A DNA stretch of 64,000 nt from the NCBI RefSeq assembly GCF_016907545.1, contig NZ_JAFBCD010000001.1, positions 3,038,001-3,102,000 on the forward strand, in the 5' to 3' direction. The translations under genes and the position numbers were made by a program. The stretch comes from Paenarthrobacter ilicis (GTDB lineage Bacteria; Actinomycetota; Actinomycetes; Actinomycetales; Micrococcaceae). Positions within the stretch are counted from its first letter, which is position 1; each line of letters begins with the position of its first letter. Shown piece by piece: positions 1 to 8,638 of the stretch. The notes under the pieces are model-generated. The model was not told the DNA's origin. It worked only from the letters and a program-made list of their open reading frames with translations, and searched no databases.

Positions 1-64
1 CAGATAAGTGTAAGGGGAGACTCAGGCAGCCGTGTTGCAATGGAAAATTTATGACTCAACGCCG

Positions 65-106
65 GGGAGCAGGACCCTGGCTGCTTTCGCCCAAGATCCT
101 GCTCCC
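65..106 (-). terminator. Hairpin downstream of bkdC
   Basis: A 10-bp perfect inverted repeat (GGGAGCAGGA at 65-74, TCCTGCTCCC at 97-106) with a 22-nt loop begins 8 nt beyond the bkdC stop codon. Its place at the 3' end of the minus-strand operon suggests a terminator or mRNA 3'-end stabiliser. No clear T-tract follows on the minus strand, so intrinsic termination is uncertain. Confidence 0.4.
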
Positions 107-113
107 TGCGGTG

Positions 114-1499
114 TTACATGTCGGCCAGCGCGCCGCCGGGGTTCTCAATCGCGTCGGCCACGTACCGCAGGAAGCCTGCGGCGGTCTCGCCGTCGCACAC
201 GCGGTGGTCAAACGCGAGGGTGAGCTCGGTGATCTTTCGGACCGCCAACTCACCGCTCACTACCCAGGGTTTGTCGATGATGCGACCCACTCCAAGCATG
301 GCAACTTCGGGGTAGTTGATGATCGCGGCCGAGCCGTCGACGCCAAACACTCCGTAGTTGTTCAACGTGAAGGTGCCGGAGCCAAGCTCCGTAGGCGTCG
401 CTTTACCTTCACGGGCGACGGCGGTGAGTCGCCTGATCTCAGCGTCCAGTTCCCGCGCGCTCAATTTGTGGGCATTGCGGACCGACGGGACCACGAGCCC
501 GCGATTGGTCTGGGCAGCAAAACCGAGGTTGATGCCGTCGAAGCCTACGATTTCCTGTGAGCCGTCGTGGGTTGTTTCGAACCGGGTATTCAGCGCCGGG
601 TACTTTTTTAACCCAGCCGTGACAAAACGAGCGATGTAGGCCAAGAGGCCTGGCGTATCGTTCGGAGCGCGCTTCTTCAGGTCTGCCCGCATGTCCAGCA
701 GCGCCGTAGCATCAACATCCACCCAGACAGTGGCTTCCGGGATCTCCGAACGGCTCTTCGCCATGTTCGCGGCAACGGCTTTCCGGACTCCTCGTACGGG
801 TGTCCGGGCAGACACGGCCAAGCCAGTGCGACTATCAACAGCCCCCGAATCAACGGCAGGAGCAACGACAGCAGGCGCTGCGGCAAAAGGAGCCTCTGGC
901 GCAGAGATCGCAGCTTCGATGTCCCTGCGCATGATCAGCCCACTCGCACCTGAACCCTCAATCGCGTCGAGCGAAACACCGTGATCACGAGCCATCTTGC
1001 GCACCAAGGGCGAGATGACGGCACTGAGCTTTCCCGGGATTCGCGTCCCGGCAACCGCCGGCTCCATCACCGGTTCAGCAGCTGGTTCTGGAACGGCTAC
1101 TGGATTGACGACGGCGAGGCTTGCCTTGCGCGGCCGGGTACGTCCTCCTGTCGCTCCACCCGGAGTGCCATAGCCGATCAGCACGTTGCCGGAACCGGCC
1201 TTCTCCTCCGTGCGATACGTCTCCGCAGCAACCGAACCATCCGGCGCGGCGCCCCCCTTTGAAATCGAGATCAGCGGCTTGCCGACGTCGAGCGTTTGAC
1301 CGGCCTCACCGTGCAGCTCGGCAACGGTGCCGGCGTATGGCGAGGGCACCTCAACCATGGACTTGGCGGTCTCAACCTCGGCGATGGGCTGGTCAACCAC
1401 AATCTCGTCACCCACGGCAACGAGCCAGTTCACCAGTTCAGCCTCGGTGAGGCCCTCCCCAAGATCGGGCAGTTTAAAGACCTGCATATCTGAGCTCAT
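114..1499 (-). CDS. bkdC: Branched-chain 2-oxo acid dehydrogenase E2 (dihydrolipoamide acyltransferase)
   Basis: E2 core of a 2-oxo acid dehydrogenase complex: it takes the acyl group from E1 onto a lipoyl arm and passes it to CoA. The 461-residue protein has one lipoyl domain (about 5-80, lipoyl-lysine 46 in ETAKS), an Ala/Pro/Gly-rich linker, an E3-binding domain (about 155-195, with ISPLVRKMARDHG), and a C-terminal acyltransferase domain ending with the catalytic FDHRVCDGE motif. The start at 1499 is chosen because GGAGG lies just upstream; a second in-frame ATG at 1514 would make that site coding. It begins 3 nt after the E1-beta stop, so all three subunits are probably co-transcribed. 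No E3 (lpd) gene is in this window. The branched-chain assignment rests on the single lipoyl domain, the alpha/beta-split E1 and the adjacent Lrp regulator. Confidence 0.9.
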   Translation of the reverse strand: MSSDMQVFKLPDLGEGLTEAELVNWLVAVGDEIVVDQPIAEVETAKSMVEVPSPYAGTVAELHGEAGQTLDVGKPLISISKGGAAPDGSVAAETYRTEEKAGSGNVLIGYGTPGGATGGRTRPRKASLAVVNPVAVPEPAAEPVMEPAVAGTRIPGKLSAVISPLVRKMARDHGVSLDAIEGSGASGLIMRRDIEAAISAPEAPFAAAPAVVAPAVDSGAVDSRTGLAVSARTPVRGVRKAVAANMAKSRSEIPEATVWVDVDATALLDMRADLKKRAPNDTPGLLAYIARFVTAGLKKYPALNTRFETTHDGSQEIVGFDGINLGFAAQTNRGLVVPSVRNAHKLSARELDAEIRRLTAVAREGKATPTELGSGTFTLNNYGVFGVDGSAAIINYPEVAMLGVGRIIDKPWVVSGELAVRKITELTLAFDHRVCDGETAAGFLRYVADAIENPGGALADM

Positions 1500-1501
1500 G
1501 G

Positions 1502-2602
1502 TCAGTCCTCCCATTGAAGGTCGTCGACGGCGTCGAGGATACGGTCGACGCTCGGCAGGTAGTAGTGCTCCAGCTTGGGAGAGGGGAAAGGGACATCGAA
1601 GCCGGTCACCCGAAGAATTGGCGCGGCGAGGTAGTGGAACGCACGTTCCTGGACGCGGGCCACGATCTCGGAGGACACGGAGGCGAACCCGTGGGCTTCG
1701 GCGATCACGACGGCGCGTCCCGTCTTGCGTACGGACGCGCAGACGGTTTCGTCGTCGAAGGGGACGAGGGTGCGGACGTCGATGACTTCCAGGGACCGGC
1801 CCTCTTCTGCGGCGGCAGCTGCAGCGGCCAGCGCGGTGGGGACGGACGGGCCGTAGGCGATCAGTGTCGCGTCCGTGCCGGGACGGGCAACAGCCGCGCG
1901 GCCCTCGGTGGAGGTTCCGGCGTCGTGCTCTGCGCGCAAGGCGCCCAGGTCCACTTGGTCCTTGGACCAGTAGAGCTTCTTGGGCTCCATGAACATGACG
2001 GGATCGTCAGAATCGATGGCTTCACGCAGCATGCGATATCCGTCGGCCACTGTAGCCGGGGTGTAGACCTTCAGGCCGGCGGTGTGGGCGTAGTAGGACT
2101 CGGAGGAGTCGCAGTGGTGCTCCACTCCCCCGATGCCGCCGGCGTAGGGAACACGGATGACCATGGGCATTTTGAGCTTGCCCTTGGTGCGGTTGTGCAT
2201 CTTGGCTACGTGGCTGACGATCTGCTCAAAGGCCGGGTAGGCAAAGGCATCGAACTGCATTTCGATGACCGGGCGCATGCCGTTGATGGCCATGCCCACC
2301 GCCATACCGACGATGCCGGATTCGGCCAGCGGGGTGTCAAAACAGCGCTGTTCGCCGAATTCGGCCATGAGGCCGTCGGTAATGCGGAAGACGCCGCCCA
2401 GCATTCCGACGTCCTCGCCGAAGACCAGGACGGACGGGTCGTTGCGCATGGCGTCGGCCATGGCGGTGTTGAGCGCTTTGGCCATGGTGAGGCTCTGCGG
2501 GCCGGTGGCTTCGGCAGTGGCCGCGGCAGAAGCGGCGGCGCTGGCGGTGGCTGCGCTGACATTTGCGGTGGTAGTGCCGGTGGCAGTTGTGGTGACGGTC
2601 AT
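1502..2602 (-). CDS. bkdB: Branched-chain 2-oxo acid dehydrogenase E1 beta subunit
   Basis: Beta subunit of the thiamine-diphosphate E1 component, which with E1-alpha decarboxylates branched-chain 2-oxo acids from Val, Leu and Ile. The 366-residue protein carries the family landmarks VFGEDVGMLGGVFR, FDTPLAESGIVGMAVGMA and the C-terminal transketolase-like domain with VIDVRTLVPFD. The first 35 residues are an unusual Thr/Ala-rich low-complexity tail; the family core starts at MAKALNTAM (about residue 40). The annotated start overlaps the E1-alpha stop as ATGA (2599-2602), which favours the long form by translational coupling. Confidence 0.92.
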   Translation of the reverse strand: MTVTTTATGTTTANVSAATASAAASAAATAEATGPQSLTMAKALNTAMADAMRNDPSVLVFGEDVGMLGGVFRITDGLMAEFGEQRCFDTPLAESGIVGMAVGMAINGMRPVIEMQFDAFAYPAFEQIVSHVAKMHNRTKGKLKMPMVIRVPYAGGIGGVEHHCDSSESYYAHTAGLKVYTPATVADGYRMLREAIDSDDPVMFMEPKKLYWSKDQVDLGALRAEHDAGTSTEGRAAVARPGTDATLIAYGPSVPTALAAAAAAAEEGRSLEVIDVRTLVPFDDETVCASVRKTGRAVVIAEAHGFASVSSEIVARVQERAFHYLAAPILRVTGFDVPFPSPKLEHYYLPSVDRILDAVDDLQWED

Positions 2603-3816
2603 TTTGCGCTCTCCGTTCCGGTGTTTTCGGCGCTACCAGCGCGGGCGAGTTCGCCGGCGAGCAGTTCTGACTGCTCTTTCAGCTGCGGCGTTTGCTTGTC
2701 GAAGACGTACTTGAAGAGGTCTAGCGGCTGGACGGGAACATCTTCACCCAGGCCTTCGCGCAGCTGGGTGGCGACGGCTTCGGCGTGCTCAGCGATCCTG
2801 TTGCTGGCCTCCTCGTCAAGGAGACCCTTGTCAGTGAGGTACGACTTCATGCGTGCCAGCGGATCTTTGGCCTGCCATTCGGCAACTTCACTGTCCGGGC
2901 GGTAGCGGGTGGCGTCGTCGGCGTTGGTGTGGGCCTGCATGCGGTAGGTGTGGGCTTCGATCAGGAGCGGGCCGGATCCGTCGCGGGCCAGCTTCACGGC
3001 CCGGTCCATCACTGACAGCAACGCAACGAGGTCGTTGCCGTCCACGCGCTCACCGGCCATGCCGTAACCGACGGCCTTGTGGGCCAGCGACGGAGCCACG
3101 GACTGGTGGCTGAGCGGCACGGAGATGGCGTACTTGTTGTTCTGCACGAAGAAGATGACGGGCAGGTGGAAGACGGCGGCGAAGTTCAGGGCCTCGTGGA
3201 AGTCTCCCTCGCTGGTGGCGCCGTCGCCACACATGGCCATCACTACCGTATTCTCACCGCGCAGCTTGGCGGCGTGGGCCACACCGACGGCGTGCAGCAG
3301 CTGGGTGGTGAGCGGGGTGCACTGGATGCCGACGTTGTGCTCCGTGGGGTCGTACCCGCCGTGCCAGTCGCCGCGGAAGATGGTCATCACTTCCACGGGG
3401 TCCACCCCGCGGGTCATGACGGCTACGGCGTCACGGTAGGTGGGGAACAGCCAGTCGCCTTCACTGAGGCACATGGCGGCTGCAACCTGGCAGGCTTCCT
3501 GGCCGTGGCTTGAGGGGTAGACGGCCATACGGCCCTGCCGGACCAGCGCAGAGTTCTGATCGTTGACCCGTCGACCAATGACCAATTGCTCATAAGCGTC
3601 CATCAGATGCTGATCGCCGGGCGTGGGGTATTCGTGGCCTGGTTCAGTTCCTTGCTCGTCCCGCGAGCGAAGACTGCCGTCCGGGTTCACCATTTGGATC
3701 TGGTGCCGGGCGGGAAGCATGTAGTCCTCAACGCTGATGCCGAATTTTGTCCGAACGTCAGCAGCTTGGTCCTCTGGCACCGTTTCCGGCGCAGAGTGGT
3801 CTGCATGGATCGTCAT
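2599..3816 (-). CDS. bkdA: Branched-chain 2-oxo acid dehydrogenase E1 alpha subunit
   Basis: First gene of the bkd operon: the E1-alpha subunit, 405 residues, binding thiamine diphosphate. The TPP/Mg motif runs from GDGATSEGDF (residues 197-206) to the double Asn in VQNNKYAIS (226-227). YPSSHGQEACQVAAAM and HTYRMQAHTNADD are typical E1-alpha segments near the active site and phosphorylation-loop region of the family. The N-terminal 30 residues are acidic and variable. The leader is shared with the divergent Lrp gene, which probably regulates the operon. Confidence 0.93.
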   Translation of the reverse strand: MTIHADHSAPETVPEDQAADVRTKFGISVEDYMLPARHQIQMVNPDGSLRSRDEQGTEPGHEYPTPGDQHLMDAYEQLVIGRRVNDQNSALVRQGRMAVYPSSHGQEACQVAAAMCLSEGDWLFPTYRDAVAVMTRGVDPVEVMTIFRGDWHGGYDPTEHNVGIQCTPLTTQLLHAVGVAHAAKLRGENTVVMAMCGDGATSEGDFHEALNFAAVFHLPVIFFVQNNKYAISVPLSHQSVAPSLAHKAVGYGMAGERVDGNDLVALLSVMDRAVKLARDGSGPLLIEAHTYRMQAHTNADDATRYRPDSEVAEWQAKDPLARMKSYLTDKGLLDEEASNRIAEHAEAVATQLREGLGEDVPVQPLDLFKYVFDKQTPQLKEQSELLAGELARAGSAENTGTESAK

Positions 3817-3841
3817 TGGTCCGTCCTTCGATAGCCACTAT

Positions 3842-3904
3842 GTGCTTCCAGTATGTTCTGGTGCCGGGTTTCGTATCCAGCTTTTGCGGAAATCATGGAA
3901 GCAC
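3842..3904. promoter_or_regulatory. Spaced inverted repeat in the bkdA/Lrp divergent promoter region
   Basis: GTGCTTCCA (3842-3850) and its exact reverse complement TGGAAGCAC (3896-3904) are 54 bp apart centre to centre, about five helical turns, in the 169-bp divergent intergenic region. Lrp/AsnC proteins bind several phased sites and wrap DNA, so paired half-sites between an Lrp gene and a bkd operon are a plausible control site. Only the repeat is seen; binding is inferred. Confidence 0.4.
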
Positions 3905-3985
3905 TTAGCTGAGACACGTATTCTGAAAGACGAATTGCAAATGTGAGCTGGGTAACGCACCCTCCCGAAGACGATTTGGAGAGCA

Positions 3986-4450
3986 ATGAGCGAGGCAGAG
4001 GCGGAGCAGACCGCCGTCCCCCTGGACACTGTGGACCAGGACATTATCAAAGAGCTGACCACAGACGGGCGCATGTCCGTTACCCAGGTGGCACAAAACG
4101 TGCACATCAGCCGCGCCCATGCCTACTCCCGGATTGCCCGGCTGACAGGCGAAGGCGTATTGACAAAATTCACGGCATTGGTGGATCCCATCAAGGCCGG
4201 CCTTAGATCATCCGCATACGTGACGCTTAAGGTTCAACAGCATTCTTGGCGTGAGTTGAAGGAGCAGTTGAGGGCCATCCCCGAGGTTCACCACATCGCC
4301 TTGGTGGGCGGCGACTTCGACGTCATCCTGTTAGTCCGCGCCACAGACAACATCCACCTCCGCCGTGTGATTTTCGACCAATTGCAGTCAATGGACGGCG
4401 TACTGGACACCCAGACTTTCCTTGTATTTGAGGATGTGGATACCCGCTAA
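3986..4450 (+). CDS. Lrp/AsnC family transcriptional regulator, probable regulator of bkd
   Basis: 154-residue regulator with an N-terminal winged helix-turn-helix (about 15-65, DIIKELTTDGRMSVTQVAQNV followed by SRAHAYSRIARL) and a C-terminal RAM/ligand-binding domain (about 75-150, including the Gly-rich ALVGGDFDVILLV segment). It is transcribed divergently from bkdABC across a 169-bp gap. This is the classical arrangement of a Lrp-type regulator that senses branched-chain amino or keto acids and controls bkd (BkdR-like). The ligand cannot be read from the sequence. The ATG follows GAGAG. Confidence 0.88.
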   Translation: MSEAEAEQTAVPLDTVDQDIIKELTTDGRMSVTQVAQNVHISRAHAYSRIARLTGEGVLTKFTALVDPIKAGLRSSAYVTLKVQQHSWRELKEQLRAIPEVHHIALVGGDFDVILLVRATDNIHLRRVIFDQLQSMDGVLDTQTFLVFEDVDTR

Positions 4451-4509
4451 GAGTCCACTCCCGGGTTTTGCTGGAGGGAACGGTCATTTTCGGACCCTAG
4501 AATGTCCCC

Positions 4510-5049
4510 GTGCCCTCCAGAAAAGTCTCCGCCACCCGAGCCTTGGGCATCGCTATCGGAACATGCTTGGTGATTTTCCTGCTGTGGCTAATTGCCGCTT
4601 TCCAGTTCTTCTACAATCCGCCTCAAGCCAAACCACACAAGACCGATGCAATTATTGTCCTGGGTGGCATGAGCAAAGAGCGGCTACCCGTGGCTGAGAA
4701 ATTGCAGGCCCAGCTGGATATACCCGTCCTTGTTGTCTCGACCACAGGATTGTCGGGGAACGTTGAAGGCGATGCGCTGTGCGACGACAACGCCGATGAT
4801 CCTGACCTGGTATGTTTTCGCCCCTCACCCCTCAATACCCGGGGTGAAGCCGAATCTTTGAGTGCCCTGATTGCCCAGCACAGCTGGAAGTCCGTGACCG
4901 TGGTGACGTCCAACTACCACCTCATGCGGGCAGGGACCCTCATTGAACAATGCACGTCCGCCGAGGTGCAGATGTTCGGGTCGCCTCCTGACCTTTCTGC
5001 CGGCGCATGGCTCGATCGATTTGTGGTGGAAACGGGGGGGCCTGATTGA
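4510..5049 (+). CDS. YdcF-like membrane protein (DUF218 family)
   Basis: 179 residues beginning at a GTG. An N-terminal transmembrane segment (about residues 10-33, rich in Ile/Leu/Val) is followed by a DUF218/YdcF domain: DAIIVLGGMSKERLPVAEKL starts it, NTRGEAESL lies in the middle, and VVTSNYHLMRA carries the conserved Ser-Asn-Tyr-His motif. YdcF-like proteins (including SanA/ElyC relatives) are linked to envelope integrity or undecaprenyl-phosphate metabolism, but their reaction is mostly unknown. It follows the Lrp gene by 59 bp and may be read through from it. The domain is short (about 145 residues), at the low end for the family. Confidence 0.75.
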   Translation: MPSRKVSATRALGIAIGTCLVIFLLWLIAAFQFFYNPPQAKPHKTDAIIVLGGMSKERLPVAEKLQAQLDIPVLVVSTTGLSGNVEGDALCDDNADDPDLVCFRPSPLNTRGEAESLSALIAQHSWKSVTVVTSNYHLMRAGTLIEQCTSAEVQMFGSPPDLSAGAWLDRFVVETGGPD

Positions 5050-5108
5050 CACGTGGATGCGGCCGGAGTGTGAATAACGGTAGATACCCGTGAACGGGGG
5101 AAGCGAAG

Positions 5109-5125
5109 ATGACAGAATCTGTCAT
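5109..5125. promoter_or_regulatory. 17-bp perfect palindrome upstream of the 5289 gene
   Basis: ATGACAGA and TCTGTCAT flank a single central A, giving a perfect 8-1-8 palindrome 164 bp upstream of the exported-protein gene at 5289. The shape suits a dimeric repressor. It also spans the ATG of a possible 17-codon ORF (5109-5162) preceded by GGGGGAAG. The rest of the 239-bp gap 5050-5288 is A+T-rich from about 5160 and shows no other gene. Confidence 0.35.
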
Positions 5126-5288
5126 GGCCGCAATTAGCCGAGCCGTAAGTGACGTCAACTAATTACAGCAGCCATTCCTGATAAATATTGATGCGAAAGA
5201 ATTTGTAAAGTCATTGAGTTTCGCGCGGCTGGAAGTCATTCTTTTGCCATAGGTCCAAGGTCTCACCCTACGAGCCCAAGGATCCCCC

Positions 5289-6935
5289 ATGGAAAGAATC
5301 ACCTCTCCCTCCATTCCTCTCAGGTCCAGCCGGACCAGGCACCTTACGGTAAGCCTGTTGACCGCGTTCCTCCTCATTGCCGGGTTCCTCCAAGTACCTG
5401 CAGCACAAGCAGCTGCGGCCCCGGTCTTCCCCATCAGCGGGTACTTCATTTACGGAAGCACCAGCGATGCTGCGAACAATCAAAAGCTCTCGGACATCAA
5501 GTCAGTCGGTGGAGACACCGTCATTACCTTCGGCTCACGGCTCAAGCCAGCCACCTTGGCCACTGTTCCTGCCGGGTGCACCATCTCCGGGAACAACTGC
5601 GCAACGGCAGCTGCTGCGGGCGTCAAGGTGAAGCGTTATTTCACCTATTCGGACGGCAACACTTGGGCGGGTCCCGCACTCCTATGCGCGCGAGACAAAA
5701 CGGTCACCAGTGGAAGCAACGTCTATACGATTCTTGTTCTTCCCACCGAGGGCAGCGGCTGCAATTCACCCAGCGGCACCTATGACGTTGTGGTGATCAC
5801 TGGCGGGACCAACTCCATGTCAGTCTCACTGGGGAAGGCCGCCACCAGCCTTGGAATCAAGTACTACGCTGGCCTGCCTGCCCCGATCATGCGGACGGAC
5901 GTGACATACCTGCCGGATCTGTCGTACCAAGCAACGTTGTCCCTGTTCACGGCTCGGTTCCTTATTTATCAAGGGAAAGTAAACAATGTGGCCGGCCTTG
6001 CGGGCTTCTACCACCACACGGAGATGCCGCTCAGCGATGGTGCAGCATGGGACTCGGTTCTCAGCCTCTACCGGATGCAGAACTCCCGGATAGCGCAGTA
6101 CCAACCGAGCCGCTCGGCAGTTGTCAGCCCATACATCGATTCCCGTTCGGCCTTCTCGGGCCATGTAACGGTTGACCAAGCAAGAAATGCTATTTCAAAC
6201 ATCGCTGACACGGCAGGTGACGTTCACCTGTCCATTGCTGTCCAGGACGGCATGGGCACTGGCAAGGGTGGATCCTTCTTCGGCAGTGAAAGCGGCAATA
6301 ACGTGGACTCGATGGCTGCGTCGATTGTGGGCAGCGGATCGTGGGGCAGCAAGTACTTGGCACCAACACGAGATTATTTCTGGGCATTAGCCGAAGGAGT
6401 ACAAGGTACTGGCGCTGACCTCTGGGCCAATCTGGAAGGCATGGCACCGGCAACATCCCAAAACCCATGCGATAACAGCCTTCGCGGGCAAACGACCAAG
6501 GCCAGGGTAGACAAGCAGTTGCAGCAATTCGGAAATACTCCTGTGAAGGTCATCTCTTTCATGTGGGATCCCTACTTCACCTGCGGTGGAACCTGGGCAC
6601 CAATGATTGACCGCCTCAAGGCCGGAAGCAACACGCCCATCATCACGGACTCCATTTTCTACGGCAACGGCGATGTCTTGGTCACCGGCCAGAACCTCAG
6701 CGGAGGCACAGTCCAAGTGAAGTGGACGGATGCTTCGGGGCGGGTCAACGACAAAACTGTTACGGCTACCAGCTACAACCCCTCTTATGGCAAGCAGGCG
6801 GGTATTAATCCACTGCTGGAATCAGTTACGGCGAAGCTCGGCTCTACGTCTCTGGGATCGGGGAAGAACTACTTCATAGACGTGACCAACGGCTCGGGAG
6901 TAAAGAACGACGCGCTCTACTCTGATCGAGGTTGA
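5289..6935 (+). CDS. Exported TIM-barrel-like protein (DUF4434-type glycoside hydrolase candidate), paralogue 1
   Basis: 548 residues with a Sec signal peptide (positively charged start, hydrophobic core about 20-40, AQAAAA cleavage region), so probably secreted. The body opens with FPISGYFIYGSTSDAANNQK, then GGDTVITFGS, LGIKYYAGLPAP, and GFYHHTEMPLSDG. The conserved Glu in that last motif is a candidate catalytic acid. NLEGMAPAT and VISFMWDPYFTC follow, and about 95 C-terminal residues look like a beta-sandwich. The pattern recalls DUF4434-type putative glycosyl hydrolases; this is a judgement from memory, not a search. It is clearly paralogous to the protein at 25311, and the pair flank the polysaccharide operon, suggesting glycan processing outside the cell. 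The ATG follows AAGG. Confidence 0.6.
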   Translation: MERITSPSIPLRSSRTRHLTVSLLTAFLLIAGFLQVPAAQAAAAPVFPISGYFIYGSTSDAANNQKLSDIKSVGGDTVITFGSRLKPATLATVPAGCTISGNNCATAAAAGVKVKRYFTYSDGNTWAGPALLCARDKTVTSGSNVYTILVLPTEGSGCNSPSGTYDVVVITGGTNSMSVSLGKAATSLGIKYYAGLPAPIMRTDVTYLPDLSYQATLSLFTARFLIYQGKVNNVAGLAGFYHHTEMPLSDGAAWDSVLSLYRMQNSRIAQYQPSRSAVVSPYIDSRSAFSGHVTVDQARNAISNIADTAGDVHLSIAVQDGMGTGKGGSFFGSESGNNVDSMAASIVGSGSWGSKYLAPTRDYFWALAEGVQGTGADLWANLEGMAPATSQNPCDNSLRGQTTKARVDKQLQQFGNTPVKVISFMWDPYFTCGGTWAPMIDRLKAGSNTPIITDSIFYGNGDVLVTGQNLSGGTVQVKWTDASGRVNDKTVTATSYNPSYGKQAGINPLLESVTAKLGSTSLGSGKNYFIDVTNGSGVKNDALYSDRG

Positions 6936-7020
6936 TGATCACACGGATGTTGCAGCTGGCCGTTGTAATGCAAGAATTGGAGTTGCCCCAGCACCGGCCA
7001 GCCTGAATCGAGGAGTAGAA

Positions 7021-7326
7021 GTGACGGACCACGTCCGCCCGGCGACGCCCCTGTCGCCCGCACCTCGTCACCTGCGCAGAAAGGCTTTCCGCAAGGAAAT
7101 TCCGGTGAGCATGATGGGCGGTTTTCGCCGCCCTGACAAACCCAAACAGGCGCCGAGCCGCCGGTCATCTGAGGTCGCAGGACAGACTCCAGCCGAGGCT
7201 GCGGTCCGGATTCCAGCCGACGTCGATACCGAGCGCCACCGCAAAAGACGGGTGGCGTTGATCATTGTGATCCTTATCGCGATCACTGTGCCAGTCCTGG
7301 CCCTGGCACTGATTTTCGGCCAGTAG
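7021..7326 (+). CDS. Small hypothetical protein with one C-terminal membrane helix
   Basis: 101 residues from a GTG with a well-spaced GAGGAG site. The N-terminal 75 residues are basic and Pro/Ser/Arg-rich with low complexity. A strongly hydrophobic segment (about 79-100, VALIIVILIAITVPVLALAL) follows a KRR stop-transfer cluster, suggesting a C-terminal anchor with a cytoplasmic N-terminus. No family was recognised. It sits between an exported glycan protein and wecB, so an envelope role is possible, but nothing in the sequence names one. Confidence 0.55.
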   Translation: MTDHVRPATPLSPAPRHLRRKAFRKEIPVSMMGGFRRPDKPKQAPSRRSSEVAGQTPAEAAVRIPADVDTERHRKRRVALIIVILIAITVPVLALALIFGQ

Positions 7327-7417
7327 TAAGACCACCCTGGTCGCAACCAATTGATGGCAGTGGTGCGGCGTGCGATAGCATCGGGGGGTCACTCAACGCC
7401 ACCCCGGGGGAAATTCC

Positions 7418-8557
7418 ATGCCCAGCGTCATGCCAATCTTTGGCACCCGTCCTGAAGCCATCAAGATGGCACCGATTGTCAGCGCCTTCCAGGCGTCCGA
7501 GGATTTTGACTGCATTGTGACTGTAACCGGCCAGCACCGCGAGATGCTGGACCAGGTCAATGAACTGTTCGGGATCAAGCCGGACCACGACCTCAACATC
7601 CTTCAGCAGCGTCAATCACTATCGTCCATCATGACCCGTACCATTGACGGGTTGGACAAGCTGTTCACAGAGAACAAGCCGGACGCAGTCATCGTCCAAG
7701 GCGACACCACCACATCTACCGCTGGAGCCATCGCCGCTTTCTACCACGGCATCCCCGTGGTCCACGTTGAAGCCGGCCTTCGCAGTGGAGATCTTTTTTC
7801 CCCTTTCCCGGAAGAGGCTAATCGTAAGATCACCAGTCAGATCTCGAGCCTTCACTTGGCGCCCACAAGCGTCAGCAAAGCTAACTTGCTGGCTGAGGGA
7901 ATCGCAGAGGCAGACATCGTTGTCACCGGCAACTCGGTTATTGATGCACTCCTCACCACCGTGGACAAGCACATACCGTTCTCTGACCCCCAGTTGGAAG
8001 AACTCGCGGCAAGTGGCCGCAAGATTCTCTTGGTGACTACCCACCGCAGGGAAAACCAGGGCGATGCGATGCGCGGAGTCGGGCGGGCGCTTGCGCGGAT
8101 CGCAGAGGCCGAGCCTGATCTGGTCATAGTCCTCCCGGCGCACAAAAATCCTGTGGTTCGGGAGGCCGTCCTCCCCGCACTTGAAGGAAAGGACAGCGTG
8201 GTTGTTACCGAGCCCTTGGCCTACGGTGAATTCACACGGCTCCTTTCCCTTGCACACATCGTCCTCACCGACTCCGGTGGAGTTCAGGAAGAAGCACCCA
8301 GCCTCGGCAAGCCTGTCCTCGTCATGCGTGACAACACTGAGCGCCCCGAGGCAGTCGACGCAGGAACGGTCGCCCTTATCGGCACCGACGAGGAAACTAT
8401 TGTCAAGGAAGTCGACCGTCTCCTCAATCAGCAGGATGCCTTCGACGCCATGGCAAACGCCGTCAACCCTTACGGCGACGGTAAAGCCGCAGCCCGTACC
8501 GTGGCCGCAGTTGCCCAGCTCCTCGGCATAGGCGCCCGCATTGAAAGCTTTTCTTAA
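7418..8557 (+). CDS. wecB: UDP-N-acetylglucosamine 2-epimerase (non-hydrolysing)
   Basis: Interconverts UDP-GlcNAc and UDP-ManNAc in the cytoplasm. The 379 residues match the family in length and motifs: IFGTRPEAIKMAPIV at the N-terminus, VTGQHREMLDQV, VQGDTTTS, HVEAGLRSGD, LVTTHRRENQG, and LTDSGGVQEEAPSLGKPVLVMRDNTERPE. The ATG sits behind GGGGGAAA. Its natural partner, UDP-ManNAc dehydrogenase (wecC), is about 8 kb downstream on the other strand (16433-17719), so the two together would supply UDP-ManNAcA for the surface polymer made here. Confidence 0.95.
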   Translation: MPSVMPIFGTRPEAIKMAPIVSAFQASEDFDCIVTVTGQHREMLDQVNELFGIKPDHDLNILQQRQSLSSIMTRTIDGLDKLFTENKPDAVIVQGDTTTSTAGAIAAFYHGIPVVHVEAGLRSGDLFSPFPEEANRKITSQISSLHLAPTSVSKANLLAEGIAEADIVVTGNSVIDALLTTVDKHIPFSDPQLEELAASGRKILLVTTHRRENQGDAMRGVGRALARIAEAEPDLVIVLPAHKNPVVREAVLPALEGKDSVVVTEPLAYGEFTRLLSLAHIVLTDSGGVQEEAPSLGKPVLVMRDNTERPEAVDAGTVALIGTDEETIVKEVDRLLNQQDAFDAMANAVNPYGDGKAAARTVAAVAQLLGIGARIESFS

Positions 8558-8638
8558 GACATTGGTGAGGCGGGCCATTTCCTTCCGGCAGGGTCAGCCT
8601 AGATCGAGAAGTGCATCTTCTAGAAGCAAGTGAGCAAA

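Noticed and set aside
1514..2905. 463-codon plus-strand frame opposite bkdB/bkdA
   Set aside because: It is antisense to strongly supported genes and its product is Gly/His/Val-rich with no family pattern, as expected of a shadow in GC-rich DNA.
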